This document shows positions 56,828 to 64,000 of a DNA stretch of 64,000 nt, in pieces (the first letter of the stretch is position 1; each line of letters opens with the position of its first letter). The DNA comes from Acrocarpospora corrugata (lineage in GTDB: Bacteria > Actinomycetota > Actinomycetes > Streptosporangiales > Streptosporangiaceae): NCBI RefSeq assembly GCF_009687845.1, contig NZ_BLAD01000057.1, positions 16,735-80,734 of the forward strand, written 5' to 3'. The notes below the pieces were generated by a model that saw only the letters and a program-made list of their open reading frames with translations, made no database searches and was not told the origin of the DNA. Position numbers and translations under genes: made by a program.

Positions 56828-56861
56828 CGAAACCGTCGCCGGGACCTGGTACTAAGGACCG

Positions 56862-58943
56862 GTGACCGAAGAAGAGGTGTTGCGCGAGGAGGCCGAGGAG
56901 CGTCTACGGGCGCTCGCGGGCCCGGACGCGCGACTGCGCGAGGACCAGTGGCTGGCGATCAAGGCGCTGGTGGTGGATCGGCGGCGGGCGCTGGTCGTGC
57001 AGCGGACCGGCTGGGGCAAATCGGCGGTCTACTTCATCGCCACCGCCCTCCTGCGCGACCTGGGCGAGGGCCCGACGGTCATCGTGTCGCCGCTGCTGGC
57101 GCTGATGCGCAACCAGATCGCCGCCGCGGAGCGGGCCGGCATCCACGCGGCCACCATCAACTCGGCCAACGCCGAGGAGTGGGAGAAGATCTACGCCCAG
57201 GTCGCCGAGGGGACCGTGGACGTGCTGCTGGTCAGCCCGGAACGGCTGAACAACCCCGAGTTCCGCGACCAGGTGCTGCCCGAGCTGGCCGAGAGCGCCG
57301 GTCTGGTGGTGGTCGACGAGGCGCACTGCATCTCCGACTGGGGGCACGACTTCCGGCCGGACTACCGGCGGCTGCGGACCATGCTGGCCGAGCTGCCGCC
57401 CGGAGTGCCGGTGCTGGCCACCACGGCGACCGCGAACGCGCGCGTCACCCGGGACGTGGCCGAGCAGCTGGCCGGGGACGAGGAGGAGACGCTCGTCCTG
57501 CGCGGGCCGCTGGAGCGGGAGAGCCTGCATCTGAGCGTGGTGAAGCTGCCCGGGGCCGGGCAGCGGCTGGCCTGGCTGGCGCAGACGCTGCGCGAGCTGC
57601 CCGGGTCGGGGATCGTCTACACGCTGACCGTGGCCGCAGCCCAGGAGATCGCCGCGTATCTCCGCGAGCAGGGGCATCCGGTGGCCGCCTACTCCGGGCA
57701 GACCGAGACGTCGGAACGGCTGGCCGCGGAAGAGGATCTGCTCGCCAACCGGATCAAGGCGCTGGTCGCCACCTCCGCGCTGGGGATGGGGTTCGACAAG
57801 CCGGATCTCGGGTTCGTCGTGCATGTGGGGGCGCCGCAGTCGCCGGTGGCGTACTACCAGCAGGTGGGCCGGGCCGGGCGCGGGGTGCGCAAGGCCGAGG
57901 TGGTGCTGCTGCCCGGGTCGGAGGATCGGGAGATCTGGGCCTACTTCGCGTCGCTGGCGTTTCCGGCGGAGGCGGTGGTCCGGGCCACGCTGGCGGCGCT
58001 CGGGGAGGGCGGGGTGCTGTCCACGGCGGCGCTGGAGAACCGGGTCGATCTCAGCAGGAGCCGGCTGGAGATGATGCTCAAGGTCCTCGACGTCGACGGG
58101 GCGGTGCGCCGGGTCAAGGGCGGGTGGGAGGTCACCGGGGAGCCGTGGGCTTACGACGCCGAGCGGTATGCCCGGGTGGCGGCCGAGCGGCGGGCCGAGC
58201 AGGAGGCGATGCTGGCCTACCAGACCACGACCGAGTGCCGGGAGCTGTTCCTGCGCCGCCATCTCGACGACGACACCGCCGTGGCCTGCGGGCGGTGTGA
58301 CAACTGCACGGGCGCGTGGCGGTCCGCCGAGATCCCGGCCGAGGCGGTGACGGCCGCCGACGAGCGGCTGACCCGGCCGGGGGTCGATCTGGAGCCGCGG
58401 CGGCAGTGGCCGACCGGGCTCACCGACCTGAAGGGGCGGATCAAGCCGGAGCTGGGCGCGGAGACCGGGCGGGCGCTCGGGCGGCTGACCGACATCGGGT
58501 GGGGGACCCGGCTGCGCGAGCTGCTGGCCCAGCCCGACGGGCCGGTGCCGGACGACGTGTTCGCCGCCGTGGTGACCGTGCTCAAGACGTGGAGCTGGGC
58601 GGAGCGGCCGGTCGCGGTGGTCAGCGTGCCGTCGGTCTCCAAGCCGGTGCTGATCCGGTCGCTGACCGAACGGCTGGCGCAGGTCGGGCGGCTGGCCGAT
58701 CTCGGGGAGCTCGGGTATCGGAACGGCTCGCCGGGGCGGCAGTACAACTCGGCGCAGCGGGTTCAGGCCGTCCGGGGCACGCTGGCGATGCCGCGCGAGC
58801 TGGGCGGGAAGCTCGCCGAGCTGTCCGGTCCCGTGCTGCTGGTCGACGACCGTGCCGACTCGGGGTGGACGTTGACGCTGGCCGCCGCGCAGCTCCGCCA
58901 CGCGGGCGCGACGGCGGTGCTGCCGCTGACTCTGGCTACTTAG
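56862..58943 (+). CDS. RecQ-family DNA helicase fused to a phosphoribosyltransferase-like domain
   Basis: This 693-residue protein has the SF2 helicase motifs of RecQ: Walker A QRTGWGKS (residues about 47-54), VSPLLALMRNQ, VVDEAHCISDWGHDFRPDYR, TTATAN, and motif VI QVGRAGRG. It has a zinc-binding Cys cluster (TTECRELFLRRH then ACGRCDNC) but no clear HRDC domain. From about 515 to the end it carries a phosphoribosyltransferase-like domain with the PRPP-loop pattern VLLVDDRADSGWTLTLAAAQ. It should unwind branched DNA in recombination and repair. The PRT part is typical of a subgroup of actinobacterial RecQ proteins. The GTG at 56862 follows AAGGA. The TAG lies in a tandem duplication. Confidence 0.9.
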   Translation: MTEEEVLREEAEERLRALAGPDARLREDQWLAIKALVVDRRRALVVQRTGWGKSAVYFIATALLRDLGEGPTVIVSPLLALMRNQIAAAERAGIHAATINSANAEEWEKIYAQVAEGTVDVLLVSPERLNNPEFRDQVLPELAESAGLVVVDEAHCISDWGHDFRPDYRRLRTMLAELPPGVPVLATTATANARVTRDVAEQLAGDEEETLVLRGPLERESLHLSVVKLPGAGQRLAWLAQTLRELPGSGIVYTLTVAAAQEIAAYLREQGHPVAAYSGQTETSERLAAEEDLLANRIKALVATSALGMGFDKPDLGFVVHVGAPQSPVAYYQQVGRAGRGVRKAEVVLLPGSEDREIWAYFASLAFPAEAVVRATLAALGEGGVLSTAALENRVDLSRSRLEMMLKVLDVDGAVRRVKGGWEVTGEPWAYDAERYARVAAERRAEQEAMLAYQTTTECRELFLRRHLDDDTAVACGRCDNCTGAWRSAEIPAEAVTAADERLTRPGVDLEPRRQWPTGLTDLKGRIKPELGAETGRALGRLTDIGWGTRLRELLAQPDGPVPDDVFAAVVTVLKTWSWAERPVAVVSVPSVSKPVLIRSLTERLAQVGRLADLGELGYRNGSPGRQYNSAQRVQAVRGTLAMPRELGGKLAELSGPVLLVDDRADSGWTLTLAAAQLRHAGATAVLPLTLAT

Positions 58944-58963
58944 AGGCGGCTACTTAGAGGCGG
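58934..58963. repeat. 14-bp tandem duplication at convergent gene ends
   Basis: The unit GGCTACTTAGAGGC is present twice in tandem (period 14, 16 bases of identity from 58934 and 58948). The first copy supplies the TAG of recQ (58941-58943), the second the stop TTA of the leftward PfkB kinase (58954-58956). Confidence 0.9.
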
Positions 58964-59847
58964 GGGCGGGCGCCCAGGTTGGCGATGCACTTGGCGGCCA
59001 GGGCGTTGCCCGCCGCCAGTGCGTCGGCCGGCTGCTTGCCGTTCAGCCAGCTCGGCAGGAATCCGGCCGCGAAGGCGTCACCCGCGCCGGTGCCGTCGAC
59101 CACCCGGTCGACCGTCTCGGCGGGCACCCGGACCGGCTCGGAGCGGCTGTTGGTGTACCACAGCGCGCCCTCTTTGTTGAGCTTGATCACGACCTGCGGG
59201 AACCACGCGGTGAGCACCTTGGCGGCGGCGTCCGGCTCCTCGCGGCCGGTCAGCACCTTGGCCTGGTCGGCGTTGGCGAACAGCAGCTTGACCCCGTGCG
59301 TCCACTCCAGGAACGGCTCGGCGCCGGTGCGCTCCACCGGCGCGGACGAGGCGCAGTCCACCGAGATCGACATACCGGCCCGGCGGGCCAGGTCGAGCGC
59401 GGCCAGACCGGCGTCGCGGGAGCCTTCGCAGATCAGCGTGTAGCCGGAGATGTGCAGGTGACCGCCCTGGGTGAACAGGTCACGCGGCAGGTCCTCGGGG
59501 GACAGCGCCGCGTTCGCCCCCGGGTCGGACAGCATCGTGCGCTCGCCCTTGTGCGTGACCAGCACGACACAGGTGCCGGTGGGACGCTCCGGGTCCATCA
59601 CGAGACGGGCGTCCACCCCATAGCCCATCAGCTCCATGTCACGGTTACGTCCCGTGATGTCGGCGCCGCGACGGCCGATGAAGGCCACCTCGGAACCTTC
59701 CACGGCGAGCCACGAGGCGATGTTCGCCCCGGAACCACCGCCGTGCATGGTGACGATTGCCGGGGTGTCACTGGCACGGGCGAGGGGGAACCTGGCGCGA
59801 GCGACCGCGTCGGTCATGAGATCGCCCACCACGACGACCCGGGTCAT
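58954..59847 (-). CDS. PfkB-family sugar kinase
   Basis: This 297-residue ribokinase-like kinase starts RVVVVGDLMTDAVARAR and has the N-terminal PfkB signature HGGGSGANIASWLAVEGSEV. The C-terminal signature is DGTGAGDAFAAG, with Asp257 the catalytic base. It phosphorylates a sugar or sugar-like substrate; ribose, adenosine or fructose are possible and the sequence does not choose among them. GGTGGTG precedes the ATG at 59847. It is convergent with recQ (10 bases between stops) and divergent from the PatA-like gene. Confidence 0.92.
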   Translation of the reverse strand: MTRVVVVGDLMTDAVARARFPLARASDTPAIVTMHGGGSGANIASWLAVEGSEVAFIGRRGADITGRNRDMELMGYGVDARLVMDPERPTGTCVVLVTHKGERTMLSDPGANAALSPEDLPRDLFTQGGHLHISGYTLICEGSRDAGLAALDLARRAGMSISVDCASSAPVERTGAEPFLEWTHGVKLLFANADQAKVLTGREEPDAAAKVLTAWFPQVVIKLNKEGALWYTNSRSEPVRVPAETVDRVVDGTGAGDAFAAGFLPSWLNGKQPADALAAGNALAAKCIANLGARPRL

Positions 59848-60052
59848 GATGTCACCACCTTGCCAACTGCTGAGGGAGGTGATTCCGCCGCACCATTGGG
59901 GGGGTCGGCGTCCTCTCCGTGCGATATGAGGCTGACGCCGAGAAACTTAACAGCTTCTCGCGACGCCGTGTGGGGTAGAGCGGACACTCGTGCACAGTCG
60001 ATGCACAAGCGTTGCCCAACTATCCCAAGCCGGGCGTCGATACGCTCGACCT

Positions 60053-62452
60053 GTGGAACCACCGTACCCGGCGCATTGGGAGGCCGACGTCGTGCTGTCC
60101 GACGGCGGCACGGCGCACCTGCGGCCGATCCGTCCCGCCGACGCCGAACTTCTCCGTGCGTTCTACTCGCGTTTGTCCGATCAAACGATTTACTTCAGAT
60201 TCTTTGGGCCTCGTCCGCGTTTGTCCGATCGAGAGATCGCCTGGTTCACGAACGTCGACTACGACGACCGGGTGGCGCTGATCGCCACCATCGGGACGGA
60301 GATGGTGGCCGTCGTCCGGTATGACCGGGTGAAGCCCGCCGACCACGCCGAGGTGGCCTTCCTGGTCGAGGACGCACACCAGGGCCGGGGCGTGGCGGCC
60401 GTGCTGATGGAACACCTCCGCGCCGCCGCGCGCGAGCGCGGGATCCGGACCTTTATCGCGGACGTGCTCCCCGCCAACCACCGGATGAACATGCTGTTCC
60501 GGCAGGCCGGATACACCGCGCGCAGCACTTTCGCCGACGGCGTGGTCCGGCTGACCCTCGACCTGGCCACCACCGACACCGCCGTCGAGGTCACCTCGGC
60601 CCGCGAGCACCGCGCCGAGGCCCGCTCGATCCAGCGGCTGCTCACCCCGGAGTCCGTCGCCGTCATCGGGGCCAGCCGGGAACCCGGCGGAATCGGGCAG
60701 ACCGTGCTGCGCAACCTGCTGGCCGCCGACTTCACCGGCCCGGTCTACCCCGTGCACCGCGAGGTCCGGGCCGTCGCCGGGGTCCGCGCCTACCGCAGCG
60801 TCTCCGCCATCGACGGTGACGTGGACCTGGCCATCGTGGCCGTCCCGGCCGAGAGCGTGCTCGGCGTGGTCGAGGAGTGCGCGCGCAAGGGCGTCCGAGG
60901 GCTGATCGTGGTCTCCAGCGGCTTCGGCGAGACCGGCGAGGAAGGCGGCAGGCGGCAGCAGGAACTGGTCCGGATCTCCCGTCTGTACGGCTTGCGCGTG
61001 GTCGGCCCCAACTGTCTGGGCATCGCCAACACCGATCCCGCCATCCGTCTCAACGCCACTCTGGCGGCGACCCTCCCGGGCCGGGGCAGAGTGGGGTTCT
61101 TCAGCCAGTCGGGCGCGCTCGGGACGGCGTTGCTGCAGCGGGTGGCGCAGCGCGGGATGGGCATCTCGACGTTCGTCTCGGCGGGGAACCGGGCCGACGT
61201 GTCCGGCAACGACCTGTTGCAGTACTGGGAGGAGGATCCGGCGACGGAGGTGATCCTGCTCTATCTGGAGTCGCTGGGTAATCCGCGTAAGTTCACCCGG
61301 CTGGCGCGGCGGATCTCCCGTACCAAACCGATCGTGGTGGTGAAGTCCCAGGGGGTGCCGAACGGGCACGCGGTGTCGGCGCTGGGGCTGCCGGACACGG
61401 CGTTGAGTTCGCTGTTCGCCCAGGCGGGGGTGATCAGGGTGGACGATCTCACCCAGTTGTTCGATGTGGGGCAGTTGCTGGCGTATCAGCCGTTGCCGGA
61501 TGGGCCGAGGGTGGGGATCGTCAGCAACTCGGACGCGCTGGCGTTGCTGGCCGCGGACGCGTGCCTGGCGGCGGGGCTGAAACCCGGAGCGCCGGTCAAT
61601 CTGGGGGCTCGGGCGGGGGCGGAGGAGTTCGGGACGGCGCTCGCGGCCGTGCTGCCGGCGGTGGACGCGGCCGTGGCGATCTATATGCCGCCCATTCCCG
61701 GGCGGGCCGATCTGGTGGCCGCCGAGCTGGTGCGGGTGGCGAACGAAGCAGGCAAACCGGTGGTGGCCACGTTTCAGGGTGAGCTGGGGCTGCCGGTCGA
61801 GCTGCGCGCCTCCGGCGAGGGTCCGGCGCGCGGGTCGATTCCCTCCTACCAGGCGCCCGAGGAGGCCGTGCGCGCCCTCGCCCATGTGGTCAGGCATGCG
61901 CGCTGGCGCACCGCGCCCATCGGCACAGTTCCGGAAATTTCGGTAAATCGGGAGGAGGCGCGGCGGATCGTCGCCGCCGCGCCCGCCGACACTGAGATCG
62001 ACGCCACCGCGCTGCTCGCCTGTTACGGCATCGCCGTCGCGGACGCTCCCGCGCCGGGGCCCGCCGTGCCGACCGTCGTCGGGATGATCCAGGACCGCGA
62101 TTTCGGGGCGGTCGTGTCGTTCGGGCTCGGCGATGTGGCGGCCCGGCTGCTGGGCGACCACGCGTACCGGCTCGCGCCGCTCACCGTCGAGGACGCCGCC
62201 GACCTGGTCCGCGCGGTGCGCACCGCGCCGCTCCTGTTCGGCGAGTACGGCTACCCGCCCGTGGCCGTACCGGCCCTGGAGGACCTGCTGGTCCGGGTCG
62301 GACTGCTGGCCGACGCGCTGCCCGAGGTGGCGCGGCTGGATCTCGACCAGGTCCTGGTCGGCGAGGACGGCGTCACGGTCCTGAACGCTCGCGCCGTCCT
62401 GCGCCCGGTCGTCGGCCCCCGCCCCGACGGAGGCCCCCGCCGCCTCGGCTAG
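60053..62452 (+). CDS. patA: PatA-type protein acetyltransferase (N-terminal GNAT, ADP-forming acyl-CoA synthetase-like)
   Basis: This 799-residue protein begins with a GNAT domain (residues about 15-170: HLRPIRPADAELLRAFYSRL, AEVAFLVEDAHQGRGVAAVL), then CoA-binding PESVAVIGASREPGGIGQTV. Succinyl-CoA-synthetase-like domains follow (VGPNCLGIANTDPAIRLNAT, FFSQSGALGTALLQRVAQRG) with a shortened ATP-grasp region. N-terminal GNAT order matches Streptomyces PatA rather than the C-terminal GNAT of Salmonella Pat. It should acetylate acyl-CoA synthetases and other proteins on Lys. The GTG at 60053 lies seven bases after TACGCT with no ribosome site, consistent with a leaderless message. Its TAG overlaps the convergent gene's stop (CTAG). 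Confidence 0.88.
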   Translation: MEPPYPAHWEADVVLSDGGTAHLRPIRPADAELLRAFYSRLSDQTIYFRFFGPRPRLSDREIAWFTNVDYDDRVALIATIGTEMVAVVRYDRVKPADHAEVAFLVEDAHQGRGVAAVLMEHLRAAARERGIRTFIADVLPANHRMNMLFRQAGYTARSTFADGVVRLTLDLATTDTAVEVTSAREHRAEARSIQRLLTPESVAVIGASREPGGIGQTVLRNLLAADFTGPVYPVHREVRAVAGVRAYRSVSAIDGDVDLAIVAVPAESVLGVVEECARKGVRGLIVVSSGFGETGEEGGRRQQELVRISRLYGLRVVGPNCLGIANTDPAIRLNATLAATLPGRGRVGFFSQSGALGTALLQRVAQRGMGISTFVSAGNRADVSGNDLLQYWEEDPATEVILLYLESLGNPRKFTRLARRISRTKPIVVVKSQGVPNGHAVSALGLPDTALSSLFAQAGVIRVDDLTQLFDVGQLLAYQPLPDGPRVGIVSNSDALALLAADACLAAGLKPGAPVNLGARAGAEEFGTALAAVLPAVDAAVAIYMPPIPGRADLVAAELVRVANEAGKPVVATFQGELGLPVELRASGEGPARGSIPSYQAPEEAVRALAHVVRHARWRTAPIGTVPEISVNREEARRIVAAAPADTEIDATALLACYGIAVADAPAPGPAVPTVVGMIQDRDFGAVVSFGLGDVAARLLGDHAYRLAPLTVEDAADLVRAVRTAPLLFGEYGYPPVAVPALEDLLVRVGLLADALPEVARLDLDQVLVGEDGVTVLNARAVLRPVVGPRPDGGPRRLG

Positions 62453-62874
62453 TGGTTGACCGAACATGGCCGGAACGGCGTACAGCCATGCGCGCCGGAC
62501 ATCACGAGCGCGTCCGGCCTGGTCAGCACGCCGGCCTCGGCCGGCAGCAGGCTGGTGAGGGCGAACGTGACCGACTCCCCGGACCCGAGCGTGACGGCCA
62601 GGTCCACGTCCCCGACCCCGTTGTTCACCGGGCAGCCCCCGTGGCTGCTTCCGCACGTCCACGGAATGAACTCCCACGGTCCCGGCCAGTCGATCCGCGC
62701 GTCCGTGCTCGCCGTCCCTGGACTGACGTTCTTGATCGCGACCTGGTACCGGAACGGCTGCCCCGGCACCTGCGGGTTCGGCGTCGAGGTGACCGAAATG
62801 TCGAACGCCGGATCCGGCGCCTGCACGGGCGAACCCGTCAAGAGGGCCGCCACGGCCGCACCCAGCCATCCCAT
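62449..62874 (-). CDS. Small secreted protein, DUF11-like beta-sandwich
   Basis: This is a 141-residue protein with a short N-terminal signal (WLGAAVAALLTGSPVQA), then a single immunoglobulin-like region with FDISVTSTPNPQVPGQPFRY, VAIKNVSPGTAS and LGSGESVTFALTSLLPAEAG. This resembles one DUF11 domain found in bacterial surface proteins. Four Cys (WTCG, GGCP, HGCT, RPCS) could form two disulfides. GGGGTGG precedes the ATG. It is probably exported and folded outside the cell; its role is unknown. The stop is shared with the PatA-like gene via CTAG. Confidence 0.8.
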   Translation of the reverse strand: MGWLGAAVAALLTGSPVQAPDPAFDISVTSTPNPQVPGQPFRYQVAIKNVSPGTASTDARIDWPGPWEFIPWTCGSSHGGCPVNNGVGDVDLAVTLGSGESVTFALTSLLPAEAGVLTRPDALVMSGAHGCTPFRPCSVNH

Positions 62875-63052
62875 GAGCCACCCCGATGATCGTCTCCGGT
62901 CGGTACGCCTCTAGCGATAACCGCGAGCGGGCAACGGGAAACAAAAGGGATGGGCAACACCCAATACCCATTCCAAATACTGCTAAATCCGTATATCTAG
63001 GCTGGCGAGAAGGTGGCTTCGCATGTGAAATCCGGGTCCGTGACAGGGCAGG

Positions 63053-63652
63053 ATGGACCCCATGAGGGATACCCGAGTCTCGGCTGCCGACCTGCGTGAG
63101 GCGATCGACCGCAGCGGCTACTACCCCGACCTGGTCGCCGACGCCGTCGACTCCGCCTTAGGCAAAGAGCAGGTAACCGCGTTCGTCGTGCACCACGAGG
63201 CCACGTTCGACCCGGCCATGGAGGTGCGGCGGCACGTCACCGTGCTCGTGCTCTCGCCGACCCGGCTGCTGGTGTGCCACACCGACGAGCACCCGCCGGC
63301 CGAGGGCAGCCCCGCGTCGCACGCCTCCACCACCACCGAGGCCGTCCGGCTCAGCCGGATCCAGTCGGTGGCGATGACCCGGGTGGTGCCCGATCCCGCG
63401 TCCTACGTGCCCGGCGTGCCGCCCAGCGAGGTCACCCTGACCATCGGCTGGGGCGCCATCTCGCACGTCGACCTCGAACCGGCCACCTGCGGCGACGAGA
63501 ACTGCGACGCCGACCACGGCTACACCGGCGCGGTCACCGCCGACGACCTGCAACTACGGGTCAGCGAGGCCGCCGACGGGCCGGAGGCCGTCACCCACGT
63601 CCTCGCCTTCGCCCGCGCCCTGTCCGAGGCCACCGCCCGCGCCGCGAGCTGA
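63053..63652 (+). CDS. DUF5998 family protein
   Basis: This 199-residue actinobacterial protein has the family pattern AIDRSGYYPDLVADAVDSAL, EVRRHVTVLVLSPTRLLVCH, and GDENCDADHGYTGAVTADDL. The central Cys/His group (CGDENCDADH) may bind a metal. The function is unknown; it is conserved in synteny with the PatA-like and alkaline-phosphatase-like genes in actinomycetes (established family knowledge, not seen here beyond this window). The start is ATG 63053 or ATG 63062. The following gene begins three bases after the stop. Confidence 0.9.
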   Translation: MDPMRDTRVSAADLREAIDRSGYYPDLVADAVDSALGKEQVTAFVVHHEATFDPAMEVRRHVTVLVLSPTRLLVCHTDEHPPAEGSPASHASTTTEAVRLSRIQSVAMTRVVPDPASYVPGVPPSEVTLTIGWGAISHVDLEPATCGDENCDADHGYTGAVTADDLQLRVSEAADGPEAVTHVLAFARALSEATARAAS

Positions 63653-63654
63653 CC

Positions 63655-64000
63655 GTGCCCGGCCCCCACCTCCCGGCGTACGGCTCCGCCTCGCTGAGCG
63701 ACTTCCCCGGTTCGCTGCTGGCCGCGTTCGGCGGCGACGCCGAGAACACCCTCGGCCTGGCGCCCGCGTCCCGGGTCTGCCTGTTCCTGGTCGACGGGAT
63801 GGGGGCCGAGCTGCTGCGCGCCCATCCCGCCGCGGCGCCGTTCCTGTCGGCGGCGCTGGGACGCACGATCACGGCCGGATTCCCCTCCTCCACCCCCACC
63901 AGCCTGGCCACCCTCGGCACCGGCGGCACCCCCGGCGAGCACGGGATGATCGGCATCAAGATGGCCGTCCCCGGCGAGGGCCGGTTGTTCAACTGCCTGC
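63655..64000 (+). CDS. Alkaline phosphatase superfamily phosphodiesterase/nucleotide pyrophosphatase, 5' part
   Basis: This gene is cut by the window end; 115 codons are visible. GTG at 63655 begins PGPHLPAYGSASLSDFPGSL. The metal site motif CLFLVDGMGAEL and the nucleophile segment SSTPTSLATLGTG (Thr expected) are both present, as in alkaline-phosphatase-like phosphodiesterases and nucleotide pyrophosphatases. No signal peptide is seen. It lies three bases downstream of the DUF5998 gene and is probably cotranscribed with it. Confidence 0.85.
   Translation, partial: MPGPHLPAYGSASLSDFPGSLLAAFGGDAENTLGLAPASRVCLFLVDGMGAELLRAHPAAAPFLSAALGRTITAGFPSSTPTSLATLGTGGTPGEHGMIGIKMAVPGEGRLFNCL

Noticed and set aside
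60020-62971. Leftward open frame of nearly 1000 codons
   Set aside because: It is opposite the PatA-like gene, whose CoA-binding and GNAT motifs are clear. The leftward product is low-complexity.

Overview
The window is one contiguous piece of a high-GC, GTG/TTG-start-rich actinomycete chromosome. A primary sigma factor of the HrdB/RpoD type with a long basic-acidic N-terminus, DUF5998 and DUF7455 proteins, an N-terminal-GNAT PatA-type protein and an actinobacterial ParE/ParC pair all suggest a filamentous actinomycete. Streptosporangiales or a relative of Streptomyces is my inference; no rRNA is present to settle it. I saw no tRNA, rRNA, CRISPR array, IS element or phage genes. No gene-free stretch exceeds 300 bases; the longest are about 250 bases (upstream of parE) and about 245 bases (upstream of the HhH-GPD gene).

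1-8410: sugar uptake and glycoside breakdown. A Tat-dependent lipoprotein sugar-binding protein is divergent from a ROK regulator, with an operator-like inverted repeat between them. A tightly overlapping operon GH3 - LacI regulator - GH1 follows, preceded by two identical 14-bp palindromes exactly 40 bp apart. 8411-17138: mixed genes. They include a TPR/multi-TM/split-barrel fusion, a cytosolic esterase, a 14-TM efflux pump, a DoxX protein, a 2OG-Fe(II) oxygenase and a membrane-anchored tandem CbxX-type AAA+ protein. 17211-28493: two complete peptide-type (Opp/Dpp) ABC importers head to tail in mirror-image gene order (A-D-F-C-B then B-C-DF-A). The second has its two ATPases fused through a repeat-containing linker. 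28510-30730: pxpABC 5-oxoprolinase, convergent with the importers. 30801-47472: unknown genes mixed with core functions: a SpoIIE-type phosphatase with PAS and GAF sensors, the primary sigma factor, YaaA, DUF7455, ParE, beta-carbonic anhydrase, a peroxiredoxin-like protein, a VOC protein and ParC.

47574-55824 is the most unusual part. An Hsp70 ATPase domain is joined to a beta-rich C-terminal domain in place of the DnaK peptide-binding domain. Next to it are two dynamin-like GTPases in one operon with a small acidic protein, an ECF sigma factor without an obvious anti-sigma, a minimal GrpE-like protein, a Pro/Gln-rich two-TM protein, and a leaderless-looking protein with six 13-residue DxDxDG repeats. 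I read this as a candidate chaperone-driven membrane-remodelling (stress) module comparable in part to mycobacterial iniBAC and Streptomyces DynA/DynB. The joint function is inference.

55976-64000: a TauD-family dioxygenase behind an operator-like repeat, RecQ fused to a phosphoribosyltransferase-like domain, a PfkB kinase, a PatA-like protein acetyltransferase, a small secreted protein, DUF5998 and the start of an alkaline-phosphatase-superfamily gene cut by the window end. Convergent gene pairs are very common. Three of them share a palindromic CTAG stop, and two others are closed by long perfect hairpins that can terminate transcription from both sides.
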